A stretch of 26,239 nucleotides of DNA, from contig NZ_JBGCVY010000057.1 in the NCBI RefSeq assembly GCF_041088075.1, forward strand, positions 1 through 26,239. The letters are read 5' to 3'. The number at the start of each line of letters is the position of its first letter. Within the stretch, counting starts at the first letter, position 1. The notes under the pieces were generated by a model, which saw only the letters and a program-made list of their open reading frames with translations, was not told the DNA's origin and did not search any database. This DNA comes from Mucilaginibacter_A sp041088075 (GTDB lineage: Bacteria > Bacteroidota > Bacteroidia > Sphingobacteriales > Sphingobacteriaceae). The position numbers were made by a program, and so were the translations under genes. Positions 1 through 8,564 of the stretch are shown piece by piece.

Positions 1-127
1 AATCACACATAACAGATACGTCCAAAACCTGGAAGAAAGGATCAACTGTTTTGACCGGTTCATGCTTGATTTTCAAGTGGAAAACCAAGTCGGTAAAAAC
101 TTAGCTAAACTAATTGTAAATATTTAA
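1..127 (+). CDS. C-terminal fragment of an unrecognised protein
   Basis: An open frame enters from the left edge and stops at TAA 125-127, giving 41 residues that end in AKLIVNI. The piece is rich in charged and hydrophobic residues (for example NLEERINCF) and looks like an alpha-helical C-terminus. I do not recognise the family. It is called coding because the frame stays open to the edge and the composition is protein-like, but 41 codons is short. It points rightwards, towards the leftward SusD gene, so the two are convergent. The start lies outside the window. Confidence 0.45.
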   Translation, partial: ITHNRYVQNLEERINCFDRFMLDFQVENQVGKNLAKLIVNI

Positions 128-130
128 TGA

Positions 131-234
131 ACTTTATATAAAATTGATGCAAATATCAATTTTTGCCCGGTAAAAGAAGCATGGGCACCAATCCTGAAAA
201 TATCGAAGGATCCTGTACAAATCAAACGGAACCC
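131..234. repeat. Partial copy of the ATGCTTCTTTTACC repeat
   Basis: GGTAAAAGAAGCAT at 169-182 matches the terminal motif of the repeat family exactly, in the right-end orientation. To its left, 131-149 (TATAAAATTG-like) may be a worn version of the opposite end without its terminal motif. To its right, 212-234 resembles the outer arm seen at 14483-14500 (TGTACAAA, then an AAAC block and CCC). The copy is eroded. It lies between two convergent genes. Confidence 0.5.
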
Positions 235-260
235 TTAAAAGTTTAAACAAATCAATGTTA

Positions 261-299
261 AAATAACAAAGGGCAGCGATTTGCTGCCCTTTGTTATTT
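261..299 (-). terminator. Rho-independent terminator downstream of the susD-like gene
   Basis: Perfect 17-bp arms (261-277 and 283-299, core AAAGGGCAGC/GCTGCCCTTT) flank a 5-nt loop. On the minus strand the stem ends in a T-rich run. It lies 24 bp past the stop of the SusD-like gene. The arms have A/T runs on both sides, so it could also stop transcription coming from the left. Confidence 0.85.
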
Positions 300-323
300 T
301 AAAGCTAATCAATAAAAGTAAAA

Positions 324-2117
324 TTAATAACCGGGGTTTTGCTTTAAGGCAGAAGATGCCCCTGTACTTTCCAGGTCTATTTGTGGTTGCGGTATTGGGT
401 AATACTCATTTTTAGTGGGCGTAAACTTTGCACCGGCAACATCGGTAATGGTTTTTCCGTCAAAAGCAAAGTAAGCAGTTAATGCTTGCTGTGCAATACC
501 CCATCTGGAAATATCAAAGAACCGGTGGCCTTCCATTGCTAATTCAAGCTTACGTTCAAAGTAAACAGCTTTTAGTGCCCCTGCCTGGCCTAAAGTAGCA
601 AAAGCACCCGCTGGATATGGATTAACTACATAATGTGCAGCTGGTGTAGTGGTAAAACCACCAGTTGGATTAGAGGCATCTTTATAATTATAAACAATAC
701 TTGCCGGGTTTGCTGCCCTTGCCCGAACGCGGTTAACATACGTTTGAGCTGTTGTTAAATCGTTCAGTTGCACTTTAACTTCTGCAGCCATCAGCAATAC
801 ATCTGCAAAACGGATAACGTTAACCACATTTGCCGTTCCCGGTGCCCAAGAATGCTGGTCGGAGTAGATACCTGCAGTTGATTGGTAATAAACGTTCTTT
901 TTAGGAGAATAAGGGCCGGCAGAGCTTTGCTCACGAATCCAGTCCTGGCCCGGGTGCAAGCCCCAGTCTAGATAAGGAATACCACGTCGGCCAACTGTCC
1001 AGTCTAAACGCGGGTCTAAATTGCCTTGGTCTGGTGTAAAACTGTTTTTAGAGGAAATACCTGCAAGTCCCTGATCTGTAACAAGCGGATGAGAATTGTA
1101 ATCATCAACATAAGGAAGCCCTTGATCATTGGTACGGTACGAATTGGCTAAGTCTTCTGTTGGTTGGAAGAAACCACAGCACCGGAATGGGCTGTTGTAC
1201 GGGAAGTTCAGCATGTCTCCGTTGTTAGCCTCTCCAATAGTATTAGTACCGTCGTTTGCAGCCTGTTGTATGGAAAACACTGTTTCCTTGTTGTTTTTTG
1301 TTGCTGCACCAAAATTATCTTCAAAATTGGCAGTTAGATCATACGCAACACCAGCAGAATTGGTACCGCTGGTTATAACAGCTGTAAAGATCGGGTCGGC
1401 AGCAGAATATTTCTTTTCATATAAATACGTTTTTGCCAGATAAGCCCCTGCGGCCCATTTATTAACCCTTCCTATTTGTGTTTGGGTTGCAGGCAGATTA
1501 GCGTAGGCATAAGTAAAATCTGCTTCAATTTTTGGCCAAATATCAGTTGTATTTGGCTGAACATAATTGGTTGTGGTTTCATCAATATAAGGCACATTAT
1601 TAAACATCTTTTTCAAATCGAAATAATAATGCCCCCTTAAAAACCTAGCCTGGCCTGTGAGGTTAGCTTTATCAGCATCAGAAATTCCAGAAACCCCGGC
1701 TAAAGCTTTAAGAACATTGTTTGCCCTGCTAATTCCTTCATAATCGGCTTTCCATTTACTGTTTAAAAATCCGTTACTGGCATCTACTGTAAAAGTTGCA
1801 ATAGAGTTGATGGCAGGCTGATCAATACCGGAACTGCCTTTGTGCGCATCACCACCTGCTACACTACCATAAATCCAATTATCCGGAGATACTTCCCAGG
1901 CGCTTCCTCCACCAAGCCCTGCATTGTTGTTGTTACCGCCCTGGCCATCAAGTGCAGAATAAGCTCCTATTAAAAGGCCGTCAATCCCTGCCCTGCTTGT
2001 AATTTGTGCTGTACTTAGCGCCCCCAGTGCAGGTTGTTCTAAATATTTTTTACATGAACTTTGTAAAATACCAGTTGCTACTAAAGCTATCACTGATAAC
2101 CGTTGTATATTTTTCAT
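324..2117 (-). CDS. SusD/RagB-family outer-membrane nutrient-binding lipoprotein
   Basis: This 597-residue protein is a SusD-like surface lipoprotein that captures oligosaccharides or glycosides and passes them to its SusC partner. The signal peptide ends in a lipobox-like site (LQSSC, Cys22), typical of Bacteroidota surface lipoproteins. The N-terminal part (about residues 25-330) carries the helical repeat segments of the family, including the RFLRGHYYFDL motif near 160-170. The C-terminal RagB/SusD domain includes VNVIRFADVLLMAAEV and FERKLELAMEGHRFFD and ends in the usual KQNPGY. Length fits the family. It starts 11 bp after the SusC-like stop, so the two are co-transcribed. A strong terminator follows. 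The ligand cannot be read from sequence; glycosides feeding the neighbouring sugar-oxidation block are a guess from position. Confidence 0.95.
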   Translation of the reverse strand: MKNIQRLSVIALVATGILQSSCKKYLEQPALGALSTAQITSRAGIDGLLIGAYSALDGQGGNNNNAGLGGGSAWEVSPDNWIYGSVAGGDAHKGSSGIDQPAINSIATFTVDASNGFLNSKWKADYEGISRANNVLKALAGVSGISDADKANLTGQARFLRGHYYFDLKKMFNNVPYIDETTTNYVQPNTTDIWPKIEADFTYAYANLPATQTQIGRVNKWAAGAYLAKTYLYEKKYSAADPIFTAVITSGTNSAGVAYDLTANFEDNFGAATKNNKETVFSIQQAANDGTNTIGEANNGDMLNFPYNSPFRCCGFFQPTEDLANSYRTNDQGLPYVDDYNSHPLVTDQGLAGISSKNSFTPDQGNLDPRLDWTVGRRGIPYLDWGLHPGQDWIREQSSAGPYSPKKNVYYQSTAGIYSDQHSWAPGTANVVNVIRFADVLLMAAEVKVQLNDLTTAQTYVNRVRARAANPASIVYNYKDASNPTGGFTTTPAAHYVVNPYPAGAFATLGQAGALKAVYFERKLELAMEGHRFFDISRWGIAQQALTAYFAFDGKTITDVAGAKFTPTKNEYYPIPQPQIDLESTGASSALKQNPGY

Positions 2118-2128
2118 AATATTATTAA

Positions 2129-5100
2129 TTAAAATTTAACTTGAACACCGAGTAAATAAGTACGGGTTGGTGAATAGTTACCACGATCAACTCCAAAATT
2201 TGTACTTGAAGTTTGTGTTCCATTATCACCAGAACCTGTAATTTCAGGATCAACACCGCTGTATTTGGTAATAGTAAAAAGGTTGGCACCTGATAGATAA
2301 ACCCTAAACCTATCTATACCAACAGATTTTAATAAAGTAGGGCTAAATGTATAACCTATCTGTGCATTGCGTAAACGCAGGAAAGAACCATCTTCTACGT
2401 AAAAAGAGTTTGGTACGGTGTTGGTACTGAAAGAACCGTCAATTTCCTGGATAGGTGCTTTTGCATTCATGTGGGTAGGTGTCCAGGAATCATATAACGC
2501 TGTCTGGCTTTTTACACCGGCAAAGTTTGCATAAAAATCAGTCCACCATCTTACGTCATTCCAAATTTTGTTACCAGCAGAACCGTAAAAAAACATGTTT
2601 AAATCGAATCTTTTATAAGAAAAGTCTAAGTTTAAACCACTTGTAAATTTAGGGTTAGGGTTACCAAGCAAAGTTCGGTCTGCTGCAGTTACTTTTCCAT
2701 CACCATTGATATCTGCATATTTAAAACGGCCAACTGCTGCATCGTTTTGGTAAGTCCCACCGGCCGCAGCATTAGCGGCATTAATTTCTGCCTGCGAATT
2801 CCAAAAACCATCAGTTTTGTAACCGAAGAACCCGCCCACAGGGCCGCCTACAGAATTTCGGACAATACTGCTGCCATTAAAACGGCCGGAGTTTTGTTCA
2901 AAATAAGGCTGGCCTACGGTAACCTGTTTAATTACGTTATGGTAAGTAGTAAAGGTTAATGTAGCGTTCATTTTTAAGTCATTGGTGATATTTGTATGAC
3001 TTGTAAGCGCAATATCAACACCGGTATTGTTCATAGCACCAACATTGCTGTATGGCGCAGTTGCAGAACCTGCCGTGCCAGGAAGGTTTGGATTATACAA
3101 TAAACCGGTAATGTTTTTTTTATAATAATCAACTGAAACATCTAACTTCTGACCAAAAAATGAACCATCAAAACCAATATTTAAGTTTTTGTCCAATTCC
3201 CATTTTGCGTCAGGATTACCAATTGCCCGCTGTGTAAAACCTGATACGGTACTGGTTGATGTACCATTAATATCATAATAAGAATTGGTTCTGTTTGAGC
3301 CAAAGGTAGTAAAAGCATTTGCCGGTGAAACATTGATTTGATTACCCATTACGCCATAACCACCCCTGATTTTTAAATCGTTTATCCAGCTTACTTTTTT
3401 CAGAAAGCTTTCTTGCGATAAACGGTAACCGGCACTAACAGCGGGGAACCACCCGTACTGATAATTTAAGAACCTGGAAGAGCCATCCCTCCTGATAGTT
3501 GCATTTAAAAGGAAACGGTCGTTATAAGTATAATCTAACCGTGCCAGTAAAGAAAATATCTTATCTACAGAAATGTTACTGTAAACAGTCGGTGTTCCGG
3601 TACCGGTGGAAAGATTAACATAATTAGGGTCAAAAGTAAAGTAATTAGTATTTGTACCTCCTAAAGACTGGTACCTGTTTTTATAAGCTTCTGTACCTGC
3701 TAATAATCTTAAATCATGCTTTGCAAATACCTGGTGATAAGTTAAAGTATTGGTCCAGGTATAATTAAAGCCGTTATAAGAGTTTTCAGAATAAGAGTTT
3801 GTGGTATTATTTTCAGAGTTTTCGTATTCTGGATAGGTAAAGCTGTGGTTATAGTTTGAGTAATACTCGCCACCAAACTGGGTACGTAAAGTTAAGTATT
3901 TAGCGAAGTCCGTTTCGGCATAAACACTACCAAACAACCTGTTGGTTAAACCATAGTTATTTCCGGTACGCTGTTGTATAGCTACCGGGTTTCTGGCGTT
4001 ACCTAAATTTGCAGTATTTGAACCTGCATAATTTCCTTTAATGTCGTAAACCGGAATGATCGGCTGTTCACGAAATGACATACCGATTCCTGATCCTTCG
4101 TCATTTTGGTTAATCTGCGGGTTTTCTGTTAATGAATAGGCTATATTTTCTCCTGCCCGAATGTGTTTGCTAATATTATAACTGGTGTTGGCCCTTATTG
4201 TATAGCGTTTATCGTAAGTATTTATTAATGTTCCTTGCTGGTTAAAGTAATTCATCGAAAACAAATAAGTTGCTACATCAGAACCACCGCTTAAAGCAAC
4301 GTTATGGCTTTGTAAAGGAGCTGTTTTAAATATTTGATGATACCAGTCTGTCCCTTGTTTATTAGCTAAAGTTATCCGATAAAAAGATGACGGATCGCCA
4401 GATGTATAAAAAGGGTTTACATTATAAAGGGATGGATTAGTTGATGCGTCTCCAAAATGTGCGCCGACAGGATTAATATAATCAGGCAATACATTTCCGT
4501 TTGGCCCGTACAAATTACTGCTTAAATCAACAGGGATATTTTTTAATGCGGCGGTATTCTGAATGGCAAGTGTACGTAAACTAGTCATTTCCTGAGGGTT
4601 TAGCAAATGAAAAACATTGCCGCCTTTAGGAACCTGGGTGCCGTAATAAGCATCATAACTTACACTGGTTTTACCCGAGCCTTTTTTAGTGGTAATAATA
4701 ATTACACCATTGGATGCACGCGCACCATAAATAGAGGCAGAACTTGCATCCTTTAGCACTTGCAGTGTTTGGATATCATTGGGGTTAATATCAGAAACGT
4801 TTGTTGTAGGAATACCGTCAACTACATACAATGGCTGATTGTTGCCAAAAGTATTGGCACCGCGTATTTTTACTTGAGGTGTTTGACCTGGCTGACCAGA
4901 ATTGATTACAGTAACACCAGCAGCCTGTCCCTGTAGCTGATTTTCTACAGAAGCTGTTGGTTGCCTGTTTAAAGCAGCAACATCTACTACCGCTACTGCA
5001 CCAACTAAATCTTTTTTCCTTTGTGTGCCGTATCCTGTTACCACAACTTCATTTAAAGAATTTGACGCAGGTGTTATTGCAATGTTATAACGGGACTGGC

Positions 5101-5377
5101 TGCCGATCAAAACTTCACGGGTTGTATAACCAACGTATGAAACCGACAACGTGTTCCCGGCTGATGCATCAAGGGAAAAGGAACCATCCGATCCGGTTAC
5201 TACCCCATTGGATGTACCTTTGATTTTTACGGATGCACCAATGATAGGCTGCTTATCATCACTACCGGTAATTACACCTGTAATTCTTTTTGTTTGTGCA
5301 TTTGCAAAAAAGGAAAACAGTGCAAAAAACACCAGTAATCCAAATTGCCTAATTTTAAAAAGTAAAACCTTGTTCAT
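2129..5377 (-). CDS. SusC/RagA-family TonB-dependent outer-membrane transporter
   Basis: This 1082-residue TonB-dependent receptor is the transport partner of the SusD-like protein that follows 11 bp later. In order it has a signal peptide ending ANAQ (residues 1-28), a carboxypeptidase-regulatory-like beta domain (about 30-105), then NEVVVTGYGTQRKKDLVGAV (109-128) opening the plug. The SusC signature LKDASSASIYGARASNGVI is at about 208-226, and a long 22-strand-type barrel ends in an aromatic C-terminus (LLGVQVKF). A DINGDGKVTAADRTLLGNPNP loop, common in SusC barrels, is near the C-terminal part. The gene looks intact. No FecI/FecR sigma/anti-sigma pair or hybrid two-component regulator is encoded beside it, so its control is not visible here. 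Upstream lies an 853-bp non-coding stretch full of repeats. Confidence 0.96.
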   Translation of the reverse strand: MNKVLLFKIRQFGLLVFFALFSFFANAQTKRITGVITGSDDKQPIIGASVKIKGTSNGVVTGSDGSFSLDASAGNTLSVSYVGYTTREVLIGSQSRYNIAITPASNSLNEVVVTGYGTQRKKDLVGAVAVVDVAALNRQPTASVENQLQGQAAGVTVINSGQPGQTPQVKIRGANTFGNNQPLYVVDGIPTTNVSDINPNDIQTLQVLKDASSASIYGARASNGVIIITTKKGSGKTSVSYDAYYGTQVPKGGNVFHLLNPQEMTSLRTLAIQNTAALKNIPVDLSSNLYGPNGNVLPDYINPVGAHFGDASTNPSLYNVNPFYTSGDPSSFYRITLANKQGTDWYHQIFKTAPLQSHNVALSGGSDVATYLFSMNYFNQQGTLINTYDKRYTIRANTSYNISKHIRAGENIAYSLTENPQINQNDEGSGIGMSFREQPIIPVYDIKGNYAGSNTANLGNARNPVAIQQRTGNNYGLTNRLFGSVYAETDFAKYLTLRTQFGGEYYSNYNHSFTYPEYENSENNTTNSYSENSYNGFNYTWTNTLTYHQVFAKHDLRLLAGTEAYKNRYQSLGGTNTNYFTFDPNYVNLSTGTGTPTVYSNISVDKIFSLLARLDYTYNDRFLLNATIRRDGSSRFLNYQYGWFPAVSAGYRLSQESFLKKVSWINDLKIRGGYGVMGNQINVSPANAFTTFGSNRTNSYYDINGTSTSTVSGFTQRAIGNPDAKWELDKNLNIGFDGSFFGQKLDVSVDYYKKNITGLLYNPNLPGTAGSATAPYSNVGAMNNTGVDIALTSHTNITNDLKMNATLTFTTYHNVIKQVTVGQPYFEQNSGRFNGSSIVRNSVGGPVGGFFGYKTDGFWNSQAEINAANAAAGGTYQNDAAVGRFKYADINGDGKVTAADRTLLGNPNPKFTSGLNLDFSYKRFDLNMFFYGSAGNKIWNDVRWWTDFYANFAGVKSQTALYDSWTPTHMNAKAPIQEIDGSFSTNTVPNSFYVEDGSFLRLRNAQIGYTFSPTLLKSVGIDRFRVYLSGANLFTITKYSGVDPEITGSGDNGTQTSSTNFGVDRGNYSPTRTYLLGVQVKF

Positions 5378-5545
5378 AAATTATTAATGTTAAATAATGG
5401 ATTGATTTAATGATTTTGAGTTGTATTGATGTTAATAGGTGGTTAAGGTGGTGTTTTGTACATATTGGTAAGTTTAAGGATGTTAAAGAAGACTCATTTG
5501 TATGTTAATTTATAAGGCCATGCTTAGGTTTATTCAAATATTTCT

Positions 5546-5568
5546 ATGCTTCTTTTGCCGCCTAAAAA
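5546..5568 (+). repeat. Half copy of the ATGCTTCTTTTACC repeat
   Basis: ATGCTTCTTTTGCCGCCT followed by a run of A matches the right-end type (terminal motif then RCCTAAAAA) with one change in the terminal motif. It is followed by CTTGGTGCC. It stands 41 bp before another copy in the same direction, so two end sequences are in tandem here. Confidence 0.7.
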
Positions 5569-5608
5569 TCTTGGTGCCCGGTTAAATTTTAATATTAAAG
5601 TTATTAAT

Positions 5609-5701
5609 ATGCTTCTTTTACCACCTAAAAAATGATGGAAAAATGTTTTCTATTTGTTCAGGTTTATACAAGTGCCAATTTTTACATGATAAAAGCAGCA
5701 T
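5609..5701 (-). repeat. About 93-bp inverted-repeat element, copy with one worn end
   Basis: The left end at 5609 is ATGCTTCTTTTACCACCT plus A-run (right-end type). The right end, 5688-5701, is GATAAAAGCAGCAT preceded by GCCAATTTTTA, a worn form of the other end. Length equals that of the intact copies (93 bp). By the end types it runs right to left, the same way as the copies at 8749, 14374 and 16022. Confidence 0.7.
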
Positions 5702-5984
5702 TGGTATTTCTTCTGGTAAAAACACAAACAATCTTTAAGTTTATTATTGGTTTAAACAGTTTCCCCTGTCCTGTTTCTTTAAAAATTGAAACCAAGGCCT
5801 TGTTTAATACTGTTGTAATTTTTTATGCTTATTTTGGCATATAAAAATATTGTTTTTTTTATAATTTTTATATCAAAAAATAAACCTTTTAATTTTATTT
5901 ATTTTGATGTTTAAATCACCAACTGAAATCATGAAGTTTGCAGACTTTTTCTGTTTCTATAAATAATAATCACAAAGTTTGCAG

Positions 5985-6000
5985 GCATAAAAGAAGCAAT
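5985..6000 (-). repeat. Half copy of the ATGCTTCTTTTACC repeat
   Basis: GCATAAAAGAAGCAAT is the terminal motif in the reverse direction with small changes. No matching partner end is obvious within 100 bp. Confidence 0.45.
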
Positions 6001-6057
6001 ATAAAGTTTAAGATATAAAGTTAGAGCCTGTTTAAATTTATTCGAGAAAAAACAGCA

Positions 6058-6150
6058 ATGCTTCTTTTACCCTATAAAAATTGGTGCCGACACCAATTTT
6101 ATAAACCCAAAACCAAATGCTTACCAGTTTTTGGGCGGTAAAAGAAGCAT
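6058..6150 (+). repeat. About 93-bp inverted-repeat element, intact copy
   Basis: The left end ATGCTTCTTTTACCCTAT then AAAAATTGGTG (6058-6086) is the left type. The right end (about 6128-6150) has TTTTTGGGCGGT then AAAAGAAGCAT, the right type. The outer flanks both carry AGAGCCTG (6023 and 6173 regions), a worn version of the outer arm seen at 14342. The copy lies about 80 bp past the stop of the thioredoxin-like gene, in the opposite sense to most copies inside the sugar block. Confidence 0.85.
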
Positions 6151-6230
6151 GGAAAATAAATTGAACAAAATTTAGAGCCTGCTCTTAATAAGTTTCCTTC
6201 TTTAAATGACTCATTTAGCCTATAAAATTG

Positions 6231-6758
6231 TCAGGGCTGATAAATGACATTCATAATCTGGTCAATGCCAACCGGTGTGTCCCAATATTTCAACAGCTTT
6301 TTGTCTTTGTTGTAAATGTACAAAGCCGGAAATTGCGAGGGCGTAAACCGTTCAATAAACTGCCGGTTTGCATCGGCCAAAAGCGTAACATTAGCCTTCC
6401 CTTCCAAATCCTTGCCGTAAGTATGTACAAACTTTTGGATCTGCGGTTTCTTGTCCATCGAGACCAGGTAGAACACCGTGTTTTTAAATTCTTTGTAATG
6501 CGAACTGATCAACTGCGTTTCGTACTGGCAATGCGGGCAAGTGGCATCAAAAAAAAGGAACAAAATTTTGCTGTTGCTTTTCAGTTGTTTTTGAGTGAAA
6601 ACCTGGCCGTTCATTGTGTACAATGTAAAATCAGGGATAATTGCTGCCGGTTTTAATTGTGCCAAAGCCGGTTGAAACATACTTGTAAACAGCAAAACGA
6701 CACTGAAAAAATTCAGTGCCGTTTTTATAAGTTTTGTTGATGCTTCTTTTATCGGCAT
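6231..6758 (-). CDS. Secreted thioredoxin-like (TlpA/redoxin) protein
   Basis: This 175-residue thioredoxin-fold protein is likely periplasmic. The frame is open further upstream, but the start at 6758 (MPIKEASTKLIK) is chosen because it leads straight into a signal peptide (hydrophobic NFFSVVLLFTSMF, cleavage after ALA33) and lies 13 bp after the previous gene's stop. The mature part has PDFTLYTMNG, then the redox site CPHC (Cys74/Cys77) and the cis-Pro region QFPALYIYN (Pro144). Proteins of this kind exchange disulfides in the periplasm, for example keeping cytochrome c cysteines reduced; a cytochrome c is encoded 4.3 kb upstream in the same block. That link is inference. The start codon and first seven codons fall on a copy of the repeat terminal motif (6741-6758). 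Confidence 0.8.
   Translation of the reverse strand: MPIKEASTKLIKTALNFFSVVLLFTSMFQPALAQLKPAAIIPDFTLYTMNGQVFTQKQLKSNSKILFLFFDATCPHCQYETQLISSHYKEFKNTVFYLVSMDKKPQIQKFVHTYGKDLEGKANVTLLADANRQFIERFTPSQFPALYIYNKDKKLLKYWDTPVGIDQIMNVIYQP
6741..6758 (+). repeat. Repeat terminal motif overlapping a start codon
   Basis: TGCTTCTTTTATCGGCAT lacks only the leading A of the terminal motif (preceded here by GA) and matches its ATC variant seen at 16022 and 22536. On the minus strand it supplies the ATG and codons 2-6 (PIKEA) of the thioredoxin-like gene. Confidence 0.6.
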
Positions 6759-6771
6759 AATTTTGTTTAGA

Positions 6772-7545
6772 TCATAACTCCCGAACCCAAATATTACGGT
6801 AACTGATCGGTTCGCTTTTATCGCCGTGCGCCTGCAATTTGATTGGTGCGCCGCCGCTGTAAGCTTTGTATTTCGGCTGGCCGACATAAGCTGTTTCGCC
6901 TTTTAAAACATAATGGTTTTGCACCAAAACCCCGTTGAAAATCACGGTAACCGTAGCCGGGGTATTTACAGAACCATCCGTTTTAAAAGTTGGCGCCTGC
7001 CAGATGATGTCATACGTTTGCCAATCGCCCGGCTTTTTGTTGGCGTTTACAAGCGGGATAGATTGCTTATAAATACTGCCGGCCTGCCCGTTCACATAAG
7101 TTTTGTTGTTGTACGAATCCAAGATTTGCAGTTCGTAACCAGAATCGCCTTTTCCTGTAGAAGCCAAAAACACACCGCTGTTGCCCCGAAGTTGTCCTTC
7201 ACCAGTAATATTGGTTGGGATTTTCCACTCCACATGCAACTGATAGTTGTTAAATTTTCTTTTGGTTTCGATGTTGCTGGTGCCTTTTTTAACCGTAAAA
7301 AAATCGCCGCTCACCGGCCACTCCACGGGTTTGCTGTTATCATCTGTATAAACCCATTGGTTTAAATTACCGTTGGAGAACAAAATAACCGCATCAGAAG
7401 GCGGTTCGTTGTTTGTTTTTCCCGGTGTTACCACTTTTGGCACTGGTTCGTAAAACTCAGTGTCTTCATGTTTTGCAGCTTGCTGGGCATTCGCCATAGA
7501 AAAACCTCCTACCAATAAAACGGTCAATATTAGTTTGTTCATCAT
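6772..7545 (-). CDS. 3-keto-disaccharide hydrolase family protein (DUF1080)
   Basis: This 257-residue secreted protein is of the DUF1080/PF06439 family, a concanavalin-like beta-sandwich. Family members act on 3-keto-glycosides, releasing the aglycone by a lyase or hydrolase step after another enzyme has oxidised C3. The signal peptide ends FSMANA (residue 20). Family motifs visible are LFSNGNLNQWVY near 50, FNNYQLHVEWKIP, GNSGVFLASTGKGDSGYELQILDS with its GYE-type centre, AGSIYK, WQTYDIIWQAP and a C-terminal IKLQAHGD...YRNIWVREL. Length is normal for the single-domain form. It lies 30 bp after a Tat-exported TIM-barrel gene and 13 bp before the thioredoxin-like gene, so the three form one unit. 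Its place fits cleavage of products of the oxidoreductases upstream. The exact substrate is unknown. Confidence 0.9.
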   Translation of the reverse strand: MMNKLILTVLLVGGFSMANAQQAAKHEDTEFYEPVPKVVTPGKTNNEPPSDAVILFSNGNLNQWVYTDDNSKPVEWPVSGDFFTVKKGTSNIETKRKFNNYQLHVEWKIPTNITGEGQLRGNSGVFLASTGKGDSGYELQILDSYNNKTYVNGQAGSIYKQSIPLVNANKKPGDWQTYDIIWQAPTFKTDGSVNTPATVTVIFNGVLVQNHYVLKGETAYVGQPKYKAYSGGAPIKLQAHGDKSEPISYRNIWVREL

Positions 7546-7575
7546 TTTTAAAATCGGTTTAAGAAGTGAATTGGA

Positions 7576-8454
7576 TTATACCGGTAAACTATTTTTCATG
7601 TAATTAGCACTTTCTGTGATGCTGACATACGGATCAATGTTGATAAAATTCTCCTGTTCCATAATGTAATGTTTCACACCGGCAGCCTTGGCCACCGGCA
7701 GTATCTTTTTAAAATCAATACTGCCTTTGCCTATTTCGGTGTTGAGGTTGGTGTTGGTTTTGTCCCTGTCCTTTACATGTACCGCAAAATAACGCCCTTT
7801 GTGCTTGTTTAATATTTCAATCGGATCCTGACCGGCACGAACAACCCAGAAAATATCCATTTCCATGTGTACCAAAGCCGGGTCGGTATATTTTAAAATC
7901 GTATCATAAAACGTGGTGCCGTCCACCAGCTTCCACTCAAAATTGTGGTTATGGTAGCCCAGCTTCAGTCCTTCTGTTTTACAAATTGCCGCGGCTTTGT
8001 TCATTTTATCGGCAACTTGTTTAAAGTCTTCCGCAGTTTTGATAAATTGTTCTGCCAATGAAGGAACAGTAATGTAAGACTGTCCGGTATCGTGTGCCAC
8101 TTCGATGTACGCTTTCAGGTCATCGGTTTTTCCGGTCCCAAAAAACTGGTCTAAACCATAATGCCCGCTTGGGGTGGTTAAACCATGTGATTTCAGCAGT
8201 TGGCTAAATTCTTTTGAAGTTAAGCCCCAATAACCGGTTTTTTTATCGAAACCAAAAGTTTCCACCTCTTTGTAACCCGCTGTCGCCACTTTGGCAATTA
8301 CGCCTTTTACATCTTTAGGCAGTTCATTACGCAGGGTATAAAGTTGTAAGCCAATTTGTTTACTGTTGATTGCTGCGCTTAAAAAATCCGGCTTTATCAA
8401 AACACCTGCCGATACTAATCCGGCTTGTGCTAAAAATTTTCTTCTGTTGATCAT
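7576..8454 (-). CDS. Tat-exported sugar phosphate isomerase/epimerase-like TIM-barrel protein
   Basis: This 292-residue xylose-isomerase-like TIM barrel (AP endonuclease 2 superfamily) has a twin-arginine signal at the start (NRRKFLAQAG, residues 3-12), so it is exported folded to the periplasm. The likely metal site follows the family pattern: GYHNHNFEW (167-174), MEMDIFW (Asp200), VHVKDRD (His226) and IMEQENF (Glu266/268). In Bacteroidota this type is often encoded beside DUF1080 proteins, where related enzymes hydrate the 3-keto-2-hydroxyglycal made by the lyase; the adjacent DUF1080 gene 30 bp downstream supports that role here. An isomerase role on a keto-sugar is the alternative. A 414-bp repeat-bearing spacer separates it from the genes upstream, so it may have its own promoter. 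Confidence 0.88.
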   Translation of the reverse strand: MINRRKFLAQAGLVSAGVLIKPDFLSAAINSKQIGLQLYTLRNELPKDVKGVIAKVATAGYKEVETFGFDKKTGYWGLTSKEFSQLLKSHGLTTPSGHYGLDQFFGTGKTDDLKAYIEVAHDTGQSYITVPSLAEQFIKTAEDFKQVADKMNKAAAICKTEGLKLGYHNHNFEWKLVDGTTFYDTILKYTDPALVHMEMDIFWVVRAGQDPIEILNKHKGRYFAVHVKDRDKTNTNLNTEIGKGSIDFKKILPVAKAAGVKHYIMEQENFINIDPYVSITESANYMKNSLPV

Positions 8455-8564
8455 GGATTTGGTTTAGGTTATTTAAAAGGGATACTGTTTTTAGCAGGGC
8501 AAATTTGGGCTTATTTGAAATTTACTTATCTAAGAAACTATTTAAAAACGAATTGAATATATTT

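Larger units (their letters stand above)
5378..6230. other. 853-bp non-coding, repeat-rich spacer
   Basis: This spacer lies between the start of the SusC-like gene and the stop of the thioredoxin-like gene. It is very AT-rich and I see no credible gene; an open stretch at 5632-5844 (+) is built largely over repeat sequence. It holds a half repeat at 5546-5568, a repeat copy at 5609-5701, another half at 5985-6000 and a full copy at 6058-6150. The SusC promoter must lie here, but I found no clear TAnnTTTG box on the minus strand. Confidence 0.6.

Noticed and set aside
5632..5844. A 70-codon open frame on the plus strand in the long spacer
   Set aside because: It runs over the repeat element at 5609-5701 and AT-rich spacer DNA; the peptide has no family features and no promoter or start context.
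6228..6656. A 142-codon open frame on the plus strand
   Set aside because: Antisense to the thioredoxin-like gene, whose CPHC motif and signal peptide make it the real one.
6759..6887. Upstream extension of the thioredoxin-like gene by 43 codons
   Set aside because: It would overlap the 3' end of the DUF1080 gene, and the extra residues would place the signal peptide internally. The start at 6758 gives a proper signal sequence.
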